The notes under the pieces were generated by a model, which had not been told where the DNA came from, did no database searches, and was given only the letters and a program-made list of their open reading frames with translations. Shown piece after piece: positions 34,472 through 47,300 of a DNA stretch of 64,000 nt; positions within the stretch are counted from its first letter, which is position 1, and every line of letters starts with the position of its first letter. Location: the NCBI RefSeq assembly GCF_000182925.2, contig NC_026501.1, positions 3,885,917 through 3,949,916 on the forward strand. The letters are read 5' to 3'. This DNA is from Neurospora crassa OR74A (Eukaryota > Ascomycota > Sordariomycetes > Sordariales > Sordariaceae). The position numbers and the translations under genes are program-made.

Positions 34472-35870
34472 ATAAAAACCCTTAGCTTTATTTCGGTTGT
34501 AGTTTTCTATATTACTCCTATTTTATTTATAGCTATAATAGTTCTTACCTACCGTTATAATAAACTAATCTCGTCTCTTCTATTACTATATTATTCTAAT
34601 ACTAGAATAATAAAAATAATAGAAATAGGATTAAACCTAACGTACCGCCTTCTTTACTACTTCTCTATTTTACTTCCTACTATTTTTTCTTCCGCCCTCT
34701 CCCTACTTCCTTATTCTATTCTCCTATTTACTACCTTACTTCTCCGTTTCTTTACTCTATTTATAAATACTTCCGCCCTATTATTTACTCCTTTACCCTA
34801 TAATTCTACCTCTATTTATAATAATATAAAAACCCCCTCCCCTCGTTTATATAATCCCTTATATAGCGCCCCTTCCTAATTTTCCTCTTTTTCTTTCCTT
34901 ATTACAACCTCTAATAAAATAGCTTCCTCTAACCGTTATCGCCCTAGCCTAATTAATTTAATCTCTAATATAGAAAGTATCTCTTCTAATTTATCTCTAA
35001 GCCCTATATCCCCTATAACCTTACTTTTAGAACTTATATTCCTTACTTATAACGTTTATAACTTCCTTGGTAATTATCCCCCTCAAAATTAGTATAATTT
35101 CCTTCTTCTTCCTCTTCGGCCTCTATATTAATTTAACTAATATTGTTCGTAAAATTCCTTACTTTTATTATACTTTAAATCTTACTTTTATCCTATATTC
35201 TAATAACAAACCTTACTCCCTTAACGCCTTCCGTAAGGTTAATATTCAAAAGATTGACTTTATTTTAGTAATTAATAAATCTCTCATTCCCTATTTTTCT
35301 TCTTTTTATTATTATTTAACTTCTAAATTCCTAATTAATAATACTTAGAACGCTACTTATACCTATACTTATAAAATATATATATTAAACGTCCCTATTA
35401 ACTTTTACAATACCTATAACACTATTCAGGCGATAGCCGTTACTATAGTATTAAATAATTAGAATAGGTATAACCGCAATTTAAATACCTTCGTTCGTAC
35501 TACTAATAATTTCACTAATTATATATATACGCATTTAGAGCAGAATAGCCTACCTACCAACTATAAACATCTTCCCCACACTATAAGCTATAATATCGCC
35601 GAATTCTAATAGAAGGGTTACTATAAACTAATTATAAGGGATACTTATTATAATTATATCCCTTCCCTTCCTAATAGTAATACTATAAATCTAATTCAAA
35701 TTATATCTAATTCCATTAGCAACGCTATTACTACTACGTATATTATATCCAATAATAGTAATTTTACTACTCTTATTTATATAGTCTCCGGTTTTAGTAG
35801 TAATAATTCTATTCCTAATAGCCCTATAACCGTCGATACTCCTAACCACCCCTTTATAAATAGTAATTAA
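34472..35870 (+). pseudogene. Antisense intron-containing gene of LINE D
   Basis: Best-preserved coding copy. Exon 1 34472-35091 has one stop in 206 codons, intron 1 is 35092-35140 (49 nt, starts GTATAA), exon 2 follows, and exon 3 ends with TAA at 35868-35870. In exon 3 this copy keeps CAG at two sites (I-Q-A near 35428, L-E-Q-N near 35540) where copies A and/or B have TAG. That is direct evidence that this strand and frame were coding. A 1-nt deletion in intron 2 fuses exon 2 and exon 3 frames, which makes the open frame 35067-35348. Confidence 0.6.
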
Positions 35871-36390
35871 ATCCAATAGTACTATAAAACTACTATACAT
35901 TAAATTTATATAATAAATTTATTCAAGTAACTTCTTATTCACAATTAAACATTTATTAAATAATATTTTCGGTTCTTACTATAATTGTAATTTAAATAAC
36001 TCTTATAATTAGTATAATTATCTCCTCCCTATTCCTAGCCTCTTAATTTAATATTATTAATATTCTATTTTCTTTTTAGAAATACTTCATAATTTCTTCG
36101 TATTACTCCTCCTCTAATTCAATTACTAAATAATATTTTCTTAGCCTCCCCAACTTTGACGCCTACAATAGGATCTTTTTAATTTTAGTTCTATTATCTA
36201 AAAACTCTTGAAATTCCTTTTTTATTAGTAACTAAATTTTTAAATTCGTATCAAAATTAAAATTTATATTAAAGTAATTTAGAATAATATAAATAAAAGT
36301 CTCCTTTTTAAATCCGTAGGCGTAGATAGGGGTTAAGACGTCCAATACTTTCCTCTAATAAAAGAAAGCCCGGAAGCCGATAGTTTCCGT

Positions 36391-37120
36391 AGTCTCAGTC
36401 AGACCCACAACCTCCAAAACCACCCCACCCTACCCGTTTCTGCGGTAGCAGGTCTGAGCCAATTTTTTTAGTATTTCGGCCGTCAGCCGCTGTAGGACCC
36501 AACTATATATTATTATATAATAAAATCAGGAAGGCTCGTAAAAATGGATGAAACATATATCTATATAGGACGTTCCATTTAGATTCTAATGGTAGTTTTA
36601 GTTTCCTTATTTGATCAAAAGTTATCGAGATGCAAGGCTTTGAACTTTTAGACTTTTACCCCCTCAAGGCTGCATTACTTTAACGAGTGGTCCGAGCTTT
36701 ATAAAAATAGTACCGTTAGAATCGTCTCATTGAGGCCATCCTTAGTATATATCCCTTATAGCTATACGGTTACTAATAAGGTTAAAATTAAGGAGTGTCC
36801 AAAATCTTGAAAGCAACTGCTGCTGACGAAGTTTACCTTTGAGGTTGTATTACTATAATAAGTGGTCCGAGCTTTAATTAAATTATATATTTAGAAAGAG
36901 CTCAAAGAGCTTATCCTCCGAGTATACTAATTATAATAATATCAGTATTCCTTTTCTCATTTTATAATTAAGAAATATAATTCGTAGTTTATATAGGATT
37001 TACTGCGCTTGACGGCCAAAATGCTCAAAATTGACACAGACCTCCTCTCACAATGTTCGAGGAGACCCACATTTTATGTGGGGCGGGGGTGCGGAGGCAG
37101 AGGGGGTCTGTTCAGAGACT
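36391..37120. mobile_element. 730-bp non-autonomous TIR element (MITE-like)
   Basis: Inserted in LINE D ORF2: uninterrupted LINE copies read straight through this point. Ends are AGTCTCAGTCAGACCC and, inverted, AGTCTCTGAACAGACCC. The flanks ATAGTTTCCGT (36380-36390) and ATAATTTCCGT (37121-37131) form an 11-bp duplication with one G-to-A change. An internal motif containing AGTGGTCCGAGCTTTA occurs twice (about 36689 and 36861). It codes for nothing. TSD length allows a MULE or, with shifted ends, a hAT origin. It is much less RIP-altered than its host. Confidence 0.7.
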
Positions 37121-37982
37121 ATAATTTCCGTTCTAATTTAAATTATAAAAGAGTTCTTTACTTTAATTAATAGGTACAACTCTTCTTCGTTTATTTCTTA
37201 ATTCTCAACGTCTTCCTTTCTTCTTCTTTGTACTAATTATATATTATTAAATAACCTCTCTCTTAAATTTGGGGGTAAAATTAATAATAGTAAATTTGTA
37301 CTATCGCCCTAATTTTACTACTGCCGCCGCTAAATAATAATTATAACGCAATACTTATTTCTAATTTATTATATCTTCTAACCATTCCTTTCAATCGGTA
37401 ACTATTAACTCTAAAATTTATAATAATAATAATAGGGTCCCTAATTCTAAAGGGGGACTAGTTGCTATTGTTAGTAGTTTCTCTGTCGGCGCTTATACTT
37501 CGGCCTACTGAACCTTAATTGTACTGCTCTCTAATTTATTAATAAGTAACCGATCTCTAAACTGTTGTACCTAGATGTAATTAGAAACCTAAATTACTAT
37601 CCCCCAAACGAACCGGATTTAATTTATCCGGACGCACCTTTCTTTAAAGGCCCAAACCCTTTTATTAAATTAATAATCGAATAATAGATAGAACATTTCC
37701 ATTTTTAAATTTCGTACTAGTGTAATTTTATACGCCCTAATAATAATTTTCAAATATTTAATCTAATATTTCGCTAACCTAATTACTATCCCTCATAGTT
37801 TTTTATAAATTTCAATTAATTAATAGAATTCCGAAGCTCTATATGTAATAGCGCTATAAATATATTTAATATATATTTCCCTTACCTAAACAAAGGAATA
37901 ACCCTATATCATGACTGCTAATCTCGTAAATATATTTATTTAAATAATTATTTTCTATTTGACTACTCCTATATAAATTTTA

Positions 37983-38939
37983 TTGAAACGCTTATTTCTT
38001 TAATGTTTTAAAGGTTCTGTAAGGAAGAAATAAGTGTTTTTGTCTAAAGCGGTCCAATACTATTAATTGCAGAGCCGGGGCCTACTTTCTATCCGATTGG
38101 GAGATTCTGGGAGTTCAGTAAAATTCGAAGCCCGTGCATTCAACTAAAAAAATCGTCTTTTAATATTGCAATTGAAATTGCTCCTCAACCAATGCGTGCA
38201 TCAAATTGCAATTAGTTGCAAACGTTTCGCAGCTTTTTTCTGATTATTTTGATACCTATAATAAATCTTTCTGATAGGTAGTTATTGAGAAAAATGAAAA
38301 GTAAAAGGTTGTTACTACCTATATAATTAAAAAAAAAGATTTAATTATTAATTAAATTAGTAGTTCAACGGGCTTAATAATTTAAATTTGGTAATTGATT
38401 TCTTTAGGCTGTGAGTTCAATCCTATTTATAGGCCAAAGTTTTATTTTAGAAAATAGAAATTAAAATTTAGATAAATATTATTAGAATATAAATTAAATA
38501 AAATTAAGTTCCAAAATTAAATATAAAGTGAAAATAAACAGTAGATATAGTACTACGAAATAGGGAAATAAGAAAAAGATAAAAAAAGAATAAAAAAAAG
38601 GGAAAAAAAAAGGAAAAAAAAAAGAAGAAAAATAAAATAAAAAAATAAAAAAAAATAAAAAAGAAAAAGAAAAAAGGAAAGTAAATTAAAAAAGGCAAAA
38701 AACATAGTAATATTATAAGAAATTGATAATAAATGCAAAATTAAAATGAAAAGACAAATTTCTAAGGGAAGTAATATAAAAGGAAGTCTTATAAGTAAGA
38801 GAAAAGAATATAAAGAAAAAAAACCTTTTATAAAGAAAATACTTTTAAATTAGAACTTTTTTTGGAAATAAACAAGTAATTCTAAGCGTTTCACTGTCTT
38901 CGTTGGGTGTATGAGGCTCTGCCCAAGGAAAGACTATGT
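37983..38939 (+). mobile_element. Helitron-like non-autonomous element Y2 (957 bp)
   Basis: Second copy of Y1 (23217-24169). Left flank ends AAATTTTA and right flank starts TAATTAAAC; joined, they give the uninterrupted LINE sequence with no duplication. It has the same inverted repeat and 3' hairpin. Differences from Y1 are mainly transitions and a few indels in the A-rich tract at about 38580-38670. Confidence 0.55.
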
Positions 38940-40752
38940 TAATTAAACTTACAATTTAACTAAACCCTTAGGAATTATATCAATTCTATCAATTAAAATA
39001 CTACGTCCCCGAATTAGAGAATTTCTATTCTTAGTACCTTCGTTCGTATAAAATACATTAGTTCTATTTCAATTGCTTCGAACTCTATACCTCCCGCCCT
39101 AGCCTATTCTAAATATATTTCCTATATTACTTATAGTATCTAATAATTTTCTTCGGTAGTACGGACTACCGTTATAATATAAATTGCATTTCGAAAGCTA
39201 ACTATAATTATATTTAGGATTATTACTAACTTTTAATATTATAGAGTAATAAAGAGAATAAATAGAATAATGGAGAGGGGGGAGCCTTATAGTATACTAA
39301 TAATAATTATATAGGGGCGGAACGTTTCATTATTAAAGAAGAGAGAACCTCTTTTACTAGCGATAAAGCCCGTTATTTACTTAATAATCTATATTAAAAA
39401 TTATATTTCCTATAAGGTTTATAAGAACTACCTATAATTAGTTCTATTAAACGCTCCTTTTAAATCTAGGAATATAAAGGATATTACGGCCCTGAATTTT
39501 TAGGCCGTATATACTGTATTAATAACCACCCGAATTATAAATTCTATTAAACGGCTTACCTAATTACCCATTTAGCGCTCCGGTAGGAAGTTAAACTCTT
39601 CGGCCATTTATATAAATCTTTTGATTATAAATACCTCGAAGATTTTTCCTATATTATTAAATAATAATATTAGTTTCTATATACTTACTAGCCTTTATTA
39701 AGCGACGGTCTTTCTAAACTTCTTAAGAATAACTACCTTTATATTTTTAAACTATTATAGGAAATAATTGAATTGGAGGCTAATAGATATAAAATATATT
39801 ATAGCCTACCGGAATAGCTACCTATATAATTTTAAAAATTTATTTAAATACTAATTAATTTTAAAGATTTTATTAAGCGCTATCCGGGAGAATACGTCCT
39901 AAATATCCTCTTCATCCATTAATTCATTAATAATTATCGGGTTAACGCTATTTAATAGCTCAATCTAATCTAGTAAATAATCTATTCGAACCTCTACCTT
40001 TAAAAAAAAATCGGTAAGGATTTCGGCCTTACTACTATAATCTTCAATTTCTATTACCCCTTCGTAAGTTTGAAAGGCTAATAATTTAGGCAGGTCTATT
40101 AATTAGTAATTATAAATCCGAGCCTATCGTTCTAATAGCTAAAATTAATTTGAATTCTTCGAAACATTAGTAATACTATTATACTATATAACCTATTAAA
40201 CTTTTACAATAATCCTCTTCTTTTTTATTATAGCTTTAGTAAACTCCCTCTAATTTAATATTATTCAATACCTAAATTACTCCCAATATATCCTCTATAC
40301 TTCTTTTATAGTTATCTTATATCCTAACGTCTATTAATTTACTTTCCTCCCTCGACCTTTCTTCTAATATAGAACAAACTCCTCTATAATATTTATAAAT
40401 TTTCTATCGAACTTATAAACAGTAAATTTAAAGTCCTCTACTATATTAATCTTTTTTAAGATTAATATTTATTTCTCTAATACCTCCTTCACCTTCTTCA
40501 TATTTATAAAACTCTAACTATATTCTCCTTCTTCTTTAATTTCTTTATTCTTTTTTCCTATTTAAACCTAAATTTCTTAAGGATAATAGTCCGAACCAAT
40601 TTACTCGTATTACTATACTCCCTAATATTTAGCTTCAACCCTAAATAATAGTTATATATAATTAACTATTCTATCCCTCTCTCCTTATATTATATTCTTA
40701 AACCTAATTAGTTTACTATAGGGGGTAAATAAATTAAATTTCTAACGTTGTA

Positions 40753-40977
40753 TGTTGGTGGGTCCCTGGCATTCACTGGGCCCAGTCCCCACTCTGTGCC
40801 CTGCCTAGACCGCACCATATCTAGCCTTCCAGACTCTGCCAGTCTCCCTCTTTCTCCTCTTCTCTATAGCACTCAATCAATCGTATCTAACCGCTTGATC
40901 TCAATAGTCTCACAGGTTATGAGCCCTCTCTAACCTTCCCTGTAATTGTATTTAATAAACAACGAGCGTATTATCAA
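40753..40977 (+). mobile_element. Copia fragment: LTR, primer site and first bases of the interior
   Basis: The LTR (40753-40914, starts TGTTGGTGGG, ends CACA) matches the inverted 176-bp LTRs of the Copia at 44171-50254 but is 162 bp, having lost about 14 bp between two AGTGAATGC-type repeats. The primer site GGTTATGAGCCC (40915-40926) follows directly. The rest of the element is missing; at 40978 the MULE begins. Base composition is normal, with CA/TG retained. The open frame 40748-40933 is spurious. Confidence 0.85.
40915..40926 (+). promoter_or_regulatory. Copia primer-binding site (half-tRNA type)
   Basis: GGTTATGAGCCC is the complement of the anticodon arm GGGCTCATAACC of initiator tRNA-Met, not of a tRNA 3' end. 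This matches the half-tRNA priming known from Drosophila copia. The same site is AGTTATGAGCCC (one G to A) in the full element at 50078-50067. Confidence 0.75.
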
Positions 40978-41022
40978 GAGTTTACTTGCCCGCAACCCCC
41001 AAAAACTTACACGCACCCACCT
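40978..41022 (+). repeat. MULE left terminal inverted repeat
   Basis: Inverse complement of 44047-44091 with two mismatches. Confidence 0.9.
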
Positions 41023-41439
41023 AGTCAAGTTGACAGCTGTCATGTAAAATATGTCGTTTTAGCTGTAAAAATCGTGATTTCTCATATCACACACAAGGCT
41101 ACCCAAGTAAATCTACTGTAAATTTTAATTTAAGTTAGTAAGTAAATTTGCCTGCGCTAGTCTAGTAATACTTTTATAGTGTTGTGAGCTTATAATAGCG
41201 TTTTTTATTACTCTAGATGTTTATATTTAAAAGCTTTAATTCTAATAAGAATTCTATTAATTTAGAGAGCTCGTTAGAGAATTTAAATAAGGAGGAAATA
41301 AATAATAACTCAATGGCATCCTCTCTCTCTCTCCTTTTTCCTCCCCCTTCGTTTCCCTCGTTGTTTCCCTCATCATCTCCCTCCTTCTCCTTCGCCATCT
41401 ACTCCCTTACCCTCTCTACTTAATATCTTATTAGTTTAT

Positions 41440-43740
41440 TATTTTTATCCTTATTGTTAGTAACCTTAATATAATTGCGTACCTTATTTTAAGTATTAAG
41501 CTCCTTAATATTAGGCCCCTTTTTATAGCGAGAATAGTTACGGCGTGCCGAAGCTCGTATAGTGCCTAGATTACGTAACTTACCCTTTGGCGTAATTTTA
41601 TAAGTAGCTTTACTTAATTGTAACCCGGCTAATAGTATAATGAATATAGGTTTATTACTAAATAGCCCCCCTTACCTACGTAGGCGACCTTTATGTACTA
41701 TTTTAGTAGCCAGCTTAAATTTAAAGTATTTATTTACTATATCCTAATATAGGAGTTAGTATGAAGGATACTCGGGGTATAGATATTAATTTATATATTA
41801 TTAATACAAATACTAAAATAAATAGTAAGCTTCCTTAATTACTAGGACTATCTTCCCCTCTTTTAATAAGACCTCTATTTTATAGTTATAAGGTAGATTA
41901 TACTAGGCTCTAAAGCTATTTGAATAAGGCTCAAAAGGGGTACTAAGGAGTTTTAATTATTTAGAAGGTAGCGTTATATTAAATTTATAATATTAGTAGT
42001 CCAAAAGATCAAATGCCTACGCAAATAATTTATACGGGCACTTACTTATTTATTTACGGTTAACCTACTTAATCTATATACGTAAATTAAATTTAGTTAA
42101 TTTATTCATATAAATTTTATAGCGGTAGTTTATATATTAGAAATAAACTTTATAGAATTTAATTAACCTACTATAAACTGAGAGACTATAGCTTTTAAGA
42201 GAGCTATTATTAACTTTATTTAGTAATATAGTCCTTTATCTTTAATTAAAGTAATTGCTAGTATAGCAACCTATTTACTCCTTCTTGTAGGGTAGTAGTA
42301 TTTCCCTAATCTATGTAATAATATCCTCCTACTTTTTATTGAATTAATATTATAAAATAGATTAAGCGTATTTAAATTTATTTATATCCGAGGAGTAAAT
42401 TATATACTACTATATAAAGAATAGTATTAATTTCGTATTAGTAACCTAATTTAGTAAGGGATTGAGACTAACCTTTATTTTAGTAATTGTAGTAACCTGA
42501 ACGTTATATCGCTTTAACTCTTCGAAATCTTTCTTATTATATTATTTTTATATATTGTAGCTAAATAGAGAGCTGGGAAATAATAGGGACGAAGCTAGGG
42601 GTTTATATACCTAATTTTTCTTAAGGTAGCTAATAATATTGCAATTAATATACTATATATAATACTGCCGCTAGATATTAAGGAAGGTCTTATTAGTTAC
42701 CTTTATTAATTAGGGGTCGCCGTTAGTTATAGCTACTATAGGGTAAAGGATTTCGAAACCTTTAGCCGCTTCTTTAATATATTCGAATAAGAAAGTAAAA
42801 CCCTCCTCCCCTTTATTATTGAAGAGCGTTTAAAAAACCAATATAAACGTTTTTTCTAGTATTAGGATTACCCTTTAAATAAAGGGGAAGTTATAATAGT
42901 TAGTCTTATACGTAGTATCGATAAATAATATATATAGGAACTTTAATCATATTCGGCGCTAGTAGTTAGTTATTTAAAATACGTAGCGTAGTATATTATT
43001 ATTATCCCCCTTAAAGAACTCGCTCTTAAATACAAAAGTATAATTATAATTGTTATTGTAAACCTTCTTAAGAAACGCTTAAGTATTATTATAACCCTCC
43101 CGCAAATTATAGCATACAATTTAATATATATTATCGAAGTCGCTATATATTTAAGGAATTTTAGGAAACTTCTCCTTTATTATAGCGAAAATAATCTGTA
43201 TTATAAAGTTGTATTGTAGAAGAAGGTTGCTTAAAAACTAATTAATTTTATAATCAACTTTATAGTAGAAGGCTTTAATATAAAATATAAAGTAGCCTTC
43301 TAATATACGTAACGGGGGGTAGCCTTAGTAGGTTAAATTTATAGTCCGGGTAATTCAATTCTACTTTATACTTTTCTTAATTTAAAATATAATTTTAAAA
43401 GGGTGGTAGCGTACTATCTTTCGGAATATAGACTTCCTCTTTAAATTCTTATTATTAACTAATTAAGGGCGGTGCTCTACGTAATTACAATAGAATATAA
43501 CTTTAATAATGGAGCTGTCCCTTTCGTATTCCGGCTTTTTAAGCTTATAACTATACTAAGTTAAGATACTAAAGCGATAGCAATGATAGAAATTAATAAA
43601 GTAGGTAAATAGCTTATTATACTCTGCAATAGGCTCAATTATAAAGAAGGGGTCATTTACTAGTATAATCTATATAGTATCGGGGTCGAAGGAGGCATGA
43701 GAATTAAAAGTAGAAGTTGAATTGTAACGAATGCGCTTTA
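41440..43740 (-). pseudogene. MULE transposase, degenerate
   Basis: Minus-strand translation through stops gives MULE (PF10551-like) landmarks: a Y-K-T-N-Y-Y-N-F-P block near 42915-42890, then I-L-Y-P-I-V-A-I-T-N-G-D-P near 42750-42713 (family T-D-x-D/E, Asp now Asn), and further on F-L-N-I-x-x-Q-Y-Y-I-x-Y-I-N-C-N-I-I, the place of the C-H segment. It would have cut and joined the element ends. Several frame changes are needed to read the whole protein. Downstream (41213-41423) both strands show short open frames from a serine-codon-rich low-complexity tract; no gene is implied. Confidence 0.7.
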
Positions 43741-44046
43741 ATAGTACGGCGGTTGAAGGCATTTAGTACAATCGATTAATTAAGAAATTAATTGAATCCA
43801 GCTACTTTACGTACGTTAAGAAGTAATTACTCTAATAGTATAGAATATTAGTATAGTATGGAGTATTAGTACGACTATATATAAAATACTAGTGCGACTG
43901 CATGTAATAGGCCGTATGAAAAAGGGGAAAAGAAATAACTAAGGTACAGCGATGTTGCGTATATTAAAAAGACGAAAGTGTGCGGGTAAAAATAGGGTTT
44001 TCAATATCAGGTATCATCAACTGAACCGCCCCATTTTTCTGGGTGG

Positions 44047-44091
44047 AGGTGGGTGCGCGTAAGTTTTTGGGGGGTGCGGGCAAGTAAACTC
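44047..44091 (-). repeat. MULE right terminal inverted repeat
   Basis: Inverse complement of 40978-41022 with two mismatches. Confidence 0.9.
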
Positions 44092-44170
44092 AAAACTAAT
44101 ATAACTTCTTTCTCTACTTTTCCTAATTTATATATTAACCCAACTAATATTATTCGTAACATTCCTTACC
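44092..44170 (-). mobile_element. LINE fragment G, part 1
   Basis: LINE 3' region matching copy B about 25951-26030, including intron 1 of the antisense gene. It ends TTACC (44166-44170), the Copia target site, and resumes at 50255. Confidence 0.75.
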
Positions 44171-44346
44171 TGTGGGATCACCAACGAGATCAAGCGGTTG
44201 GATACGATTGATTGAGTGCTATGGAGGAGAAAGAGGGAGACTGGCAAAGTCTGGAAGGCTAGATATGGTGCGGTCTGGGCAGGGCACAGAGTGGGGTCTG
44301 GGCCTAGTGAATGCTGTGCTCAGTGAATGCCAGAGACCCACCAACA
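44171..44346 (-). repeat. Copia 3' LTR (176 bp)
   Basis: Pairs with 50079-50254. A purine tract (TATGGGGGTG on the minus strand, 44356-44347) adjoins it as polypurine tract. The open frame 44172-44357 is spurious. Confidence 0.9.
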
Positions 44347-44389
44347 CACCCCCATAGACTGGAAGACTGCCAAAGAGTGTTTAAACCTC

Positions 44390-47300
44390 TGTATACTATT
44401 TATATTGTGCTATTTTTCATGGTGTTGACGATATTTTAAGCCTAGGGAACCTTCTTCTGGACTATACCCATCAATTTGATAAATCTAGCGTGCTTATCTG
44501 GCTTCAACGGCTTTGTCAGACCGTCAGCCGGTATTTCGTCACCCGGTAAGTGTTTAATTGTAAATACCTTCCTATCTACCTCTTGAATTAACTATTTATA
44601 CTATATATCGATATATTTATTTCTGGCGGGTAGATTGGGGTTGAAAATCCGGTCTTTAGTATTACTACTATTTATATAAAGAATTTTATTGATCTTGTGA
44701 AGATCCAGATTCATATTTAGATTATTAAATATACCGCCCACCTAATCGAGAGCTTTGGCCGTAGGCACTAAATTGGTAAATTCTGCTTCTATTGTACTAA
44801 TTATAACGAAATTCTGGCGTTTAGATTTCTATAGGACGGGGCTGTAGGTAAAGAATACGATATAACTAGCTATACTCTTCCTTAAAGGGATGTCGTCGGT
44901 AAAGGAGGCGTTTGTATATACGTAGAAGGACGGGGCTATTAATAGTAAGAGTATACCTCCTAGTTCGATATTTAAATTAGGGTATTCGGATAGATATTGC
45001 TATAAATGCTTTATAACAACGAGATGACGGTCGGTTGGCTTCCTAATACCCTCTAACAGCTTATTGACGGTAAAGGCGATATTTAGTCGGGTATTTATCG
45101 AAATTTAGTTTAGGGAGCTAATCTTCTTAGGGTAAGATTTAGCTTCCTTTAGTAATATATTATTACCCCTATAGATTTTATAGTCCGGTGGCCCAATTTT
45201 TTTAATACTATAGAGCTTACTATTGTTGTTGAATTTAGTAATAACCGATTTAGTATATCGCTATTGGGATATAAAGACTATACGAGTCTGGCGGTCCTTT
45301 ACAATATTATAACCTAGAAATATGCGTATTTGTCCCAACTCTTTGAGTTTAAAATAGTTAGCAAATTAGTCTTTAATTTGATTAACTATGGCTACGGTTA
45401 GCGCGGCGACGAGAAGGTTATTAACGTATAGAATTAGTAGTATACTTAGTGCTTTATTGGTAAGTAAGTAGGAGTTTATAGAAATTAGTATAAATCTAGT
45501 TTCTTTAAATATTAGGACGAGGGTATTAAATTAGTAAAGTAGGGAATATTTAAAACTATAAAATGCCTTAATAAGCTAGTATATTATATCTTCTTTATTG
45601 TAATTGGATATAACCTTTTTAAGTATTGTTGGCTATTTAATATAATATTGGGTGTTGTTAGGGATAGCGGTATTTAAGAAGGTAGTGTCGAAATCGAACT
45701 GGCAGTACTTATAGTCGTTTATAACTATAATAGCCAAGAATAATCTAATATTAACCGAGTGGACTACTATTATATATATTTTTTATATTACCTAATTACT
45801 TTATTCGAAATTATTGTAGACTACCTATCTGGTTCTAGCTTTTTAGTCTTTAGTATTAATATTATACTTCTTATTATATATCTATTTTCTAGGTAATATT
45901 TCTATATCTAGGGATTTAGGGACTAAGGTATAAATTCCCTTATCCTCGAGTACTTTAATTTGTTTTTTTATAGCCGGTAATTAATATAATTCAAAGTTGC
46001 CTTACTTGCGTACGATTTGATAATTCTTTAGTATAAATTATTAAGCCTTACTAGTAGCGATGATTATTATATCGTAGTTAATTTTAATAGTAGTAAGATA
46101 GTAGATAGGTATATGTTTAATAAGACGTCCCTCTGTTATATTGTGAAAATTATTGGGTAAGTCTACCGAATTTTGAATAATATTGCTATTACTATCTTTA
46201 ACCCTTTAAATACTATATTTAAAATTTGCTAGCTTAGCTGTAGTATAACGAAGTCTACCTTTATTTACTTTTATATTTAATTATAGACTAAACTTAGAAG
46301 GCTAGCTTCCCTATCCTAGCTATACTTATGTAGATTGTTGATTTGTAGGGTCTGGCGGAATTGTTGTAGGGTCCGAATTCGAAATCGGAGGGCCCGAATT
46401 CGAGGTCGAGAATTCCGAATTCGGGTTCGGAGGGTTTGAATTCGGGATGGCCTGTTGCGAATTCGAGGTTTATTACTTTTAGTTCTTCGGTTGAAGCTGT
46501 AGTTTACTGATTTGTATTATTAACGATGGGGTATATTATTGTATTCTGGTGGGGTTTGGTGTGCCTATTGGTAGTAATCGAGTTGCTGAAGCGGGTTGTT
46601 GAAGATTGTTGGGTAGCGGAGTGTTTGGAGTAGTGTATACGGTTAGTTTATTAGAATTGCGTTGGTTGCGATTGCGGGATATAGGGTCTTCTTTATTAAG
46701 ATTTTTAAGATTAAGAAGGTTGTTGTTATATTCGATAGTTTCTCTAACTAGCGAGTTTGATAGTTGATATTGTAGCGGATCTGGCGATGAGCGCGCTGGT
46801 GAGGTCTTTGGAGCCGGGGTCGTTGTTAGTGACGGAGTTGGTGTCGGTAACGGTGAAACCGGCGGCATTATATTGATTGGAGTATTCGGGGGAGCTATTG
46901 TAGTTATTGGAGTAGTTGAATTAATTAGAGCAGTTATAGTAGCCGACGCGGTCGTAGTGATTGGAATAGTTGAGGGTGTTGGTGTAACCTCTAGTGATAA
47001 AGGTAGTATAATTATTGTCTCCTATATCTTTTTAACTTCTTTTTATTAGGGTAATTCGATTGCTTTTTGTAAATATAGCTATAGAATTATACTATCCACT
47101 TTAACCTAGATTTAGTAACTACTATCTATTACTTTATTAATTTCATTGACTATTTAATTTGAAAAAATAATATAATATTCAATAACATTACCGTTACTAC
47201 TACGTACTAGATCCTTGTAGTTGACCGGGTCTTCTTTAAGGAAGGTTACTACGTTGGTTTTAACAATCTCGCTAGTATAGGGATTTTAAATGAATACAAT

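Larger units (their letters stand above)
34370..40752 (-). mobile_element. LINE copy D, 5' part missing, with two insertions
   Basis: It starts at the LINE 3' terminus (about 34370 on the plus strand) and runs to 40752, equivalent to about 30072 in copy B, so ORF1 is missing. It is interrupted by a 730-bp TIR element (36391-37120) and Y2 (37983-38939). At 40753 a Copia LTR begins. No TSD can be assigned. Confidence 0.85.
40978..44091 (-). mobile_element. MULE (Mutator-like DNA transposon) with 45-bp TIRs
   Basis: Terminal inverted repeats at 40978-41022 and 44047-44091 match at 43 of 45 positions, starting GAGTTTACTTGCCCGCA. The minus strand carries a decayed transposase. Left flank is a Copia fragment and right flank is LINE G; the flanking nine bases do not match, so no TSD is visible and one side may have been rearranged. 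TIRs and the terminal 100-150 bp are little mutated, while the interior is RIP-altered. Confidence 0.85.

Noticed and set aside
40748-40933. Open frames in the Copia LTRs (also 44172-44357 and 50080-50274)
   Set aside because: They sit in 162-176-bp LTRs on either strand and run across the LTR ends.
41213-41423. Ser/Pro-rich or Glu/Gly-rich small protein gene
   Set aside because: Both strands are open in a low-complexity TCTCTC/TCCC tract at the end of the MULE; no support for either.
46536-46868. 110-aa Pro-rich frame as an independent gene
   Set aside because: It lies between integrase and RT of the Copia on the same strand, where a Pro-rich linker is usual.
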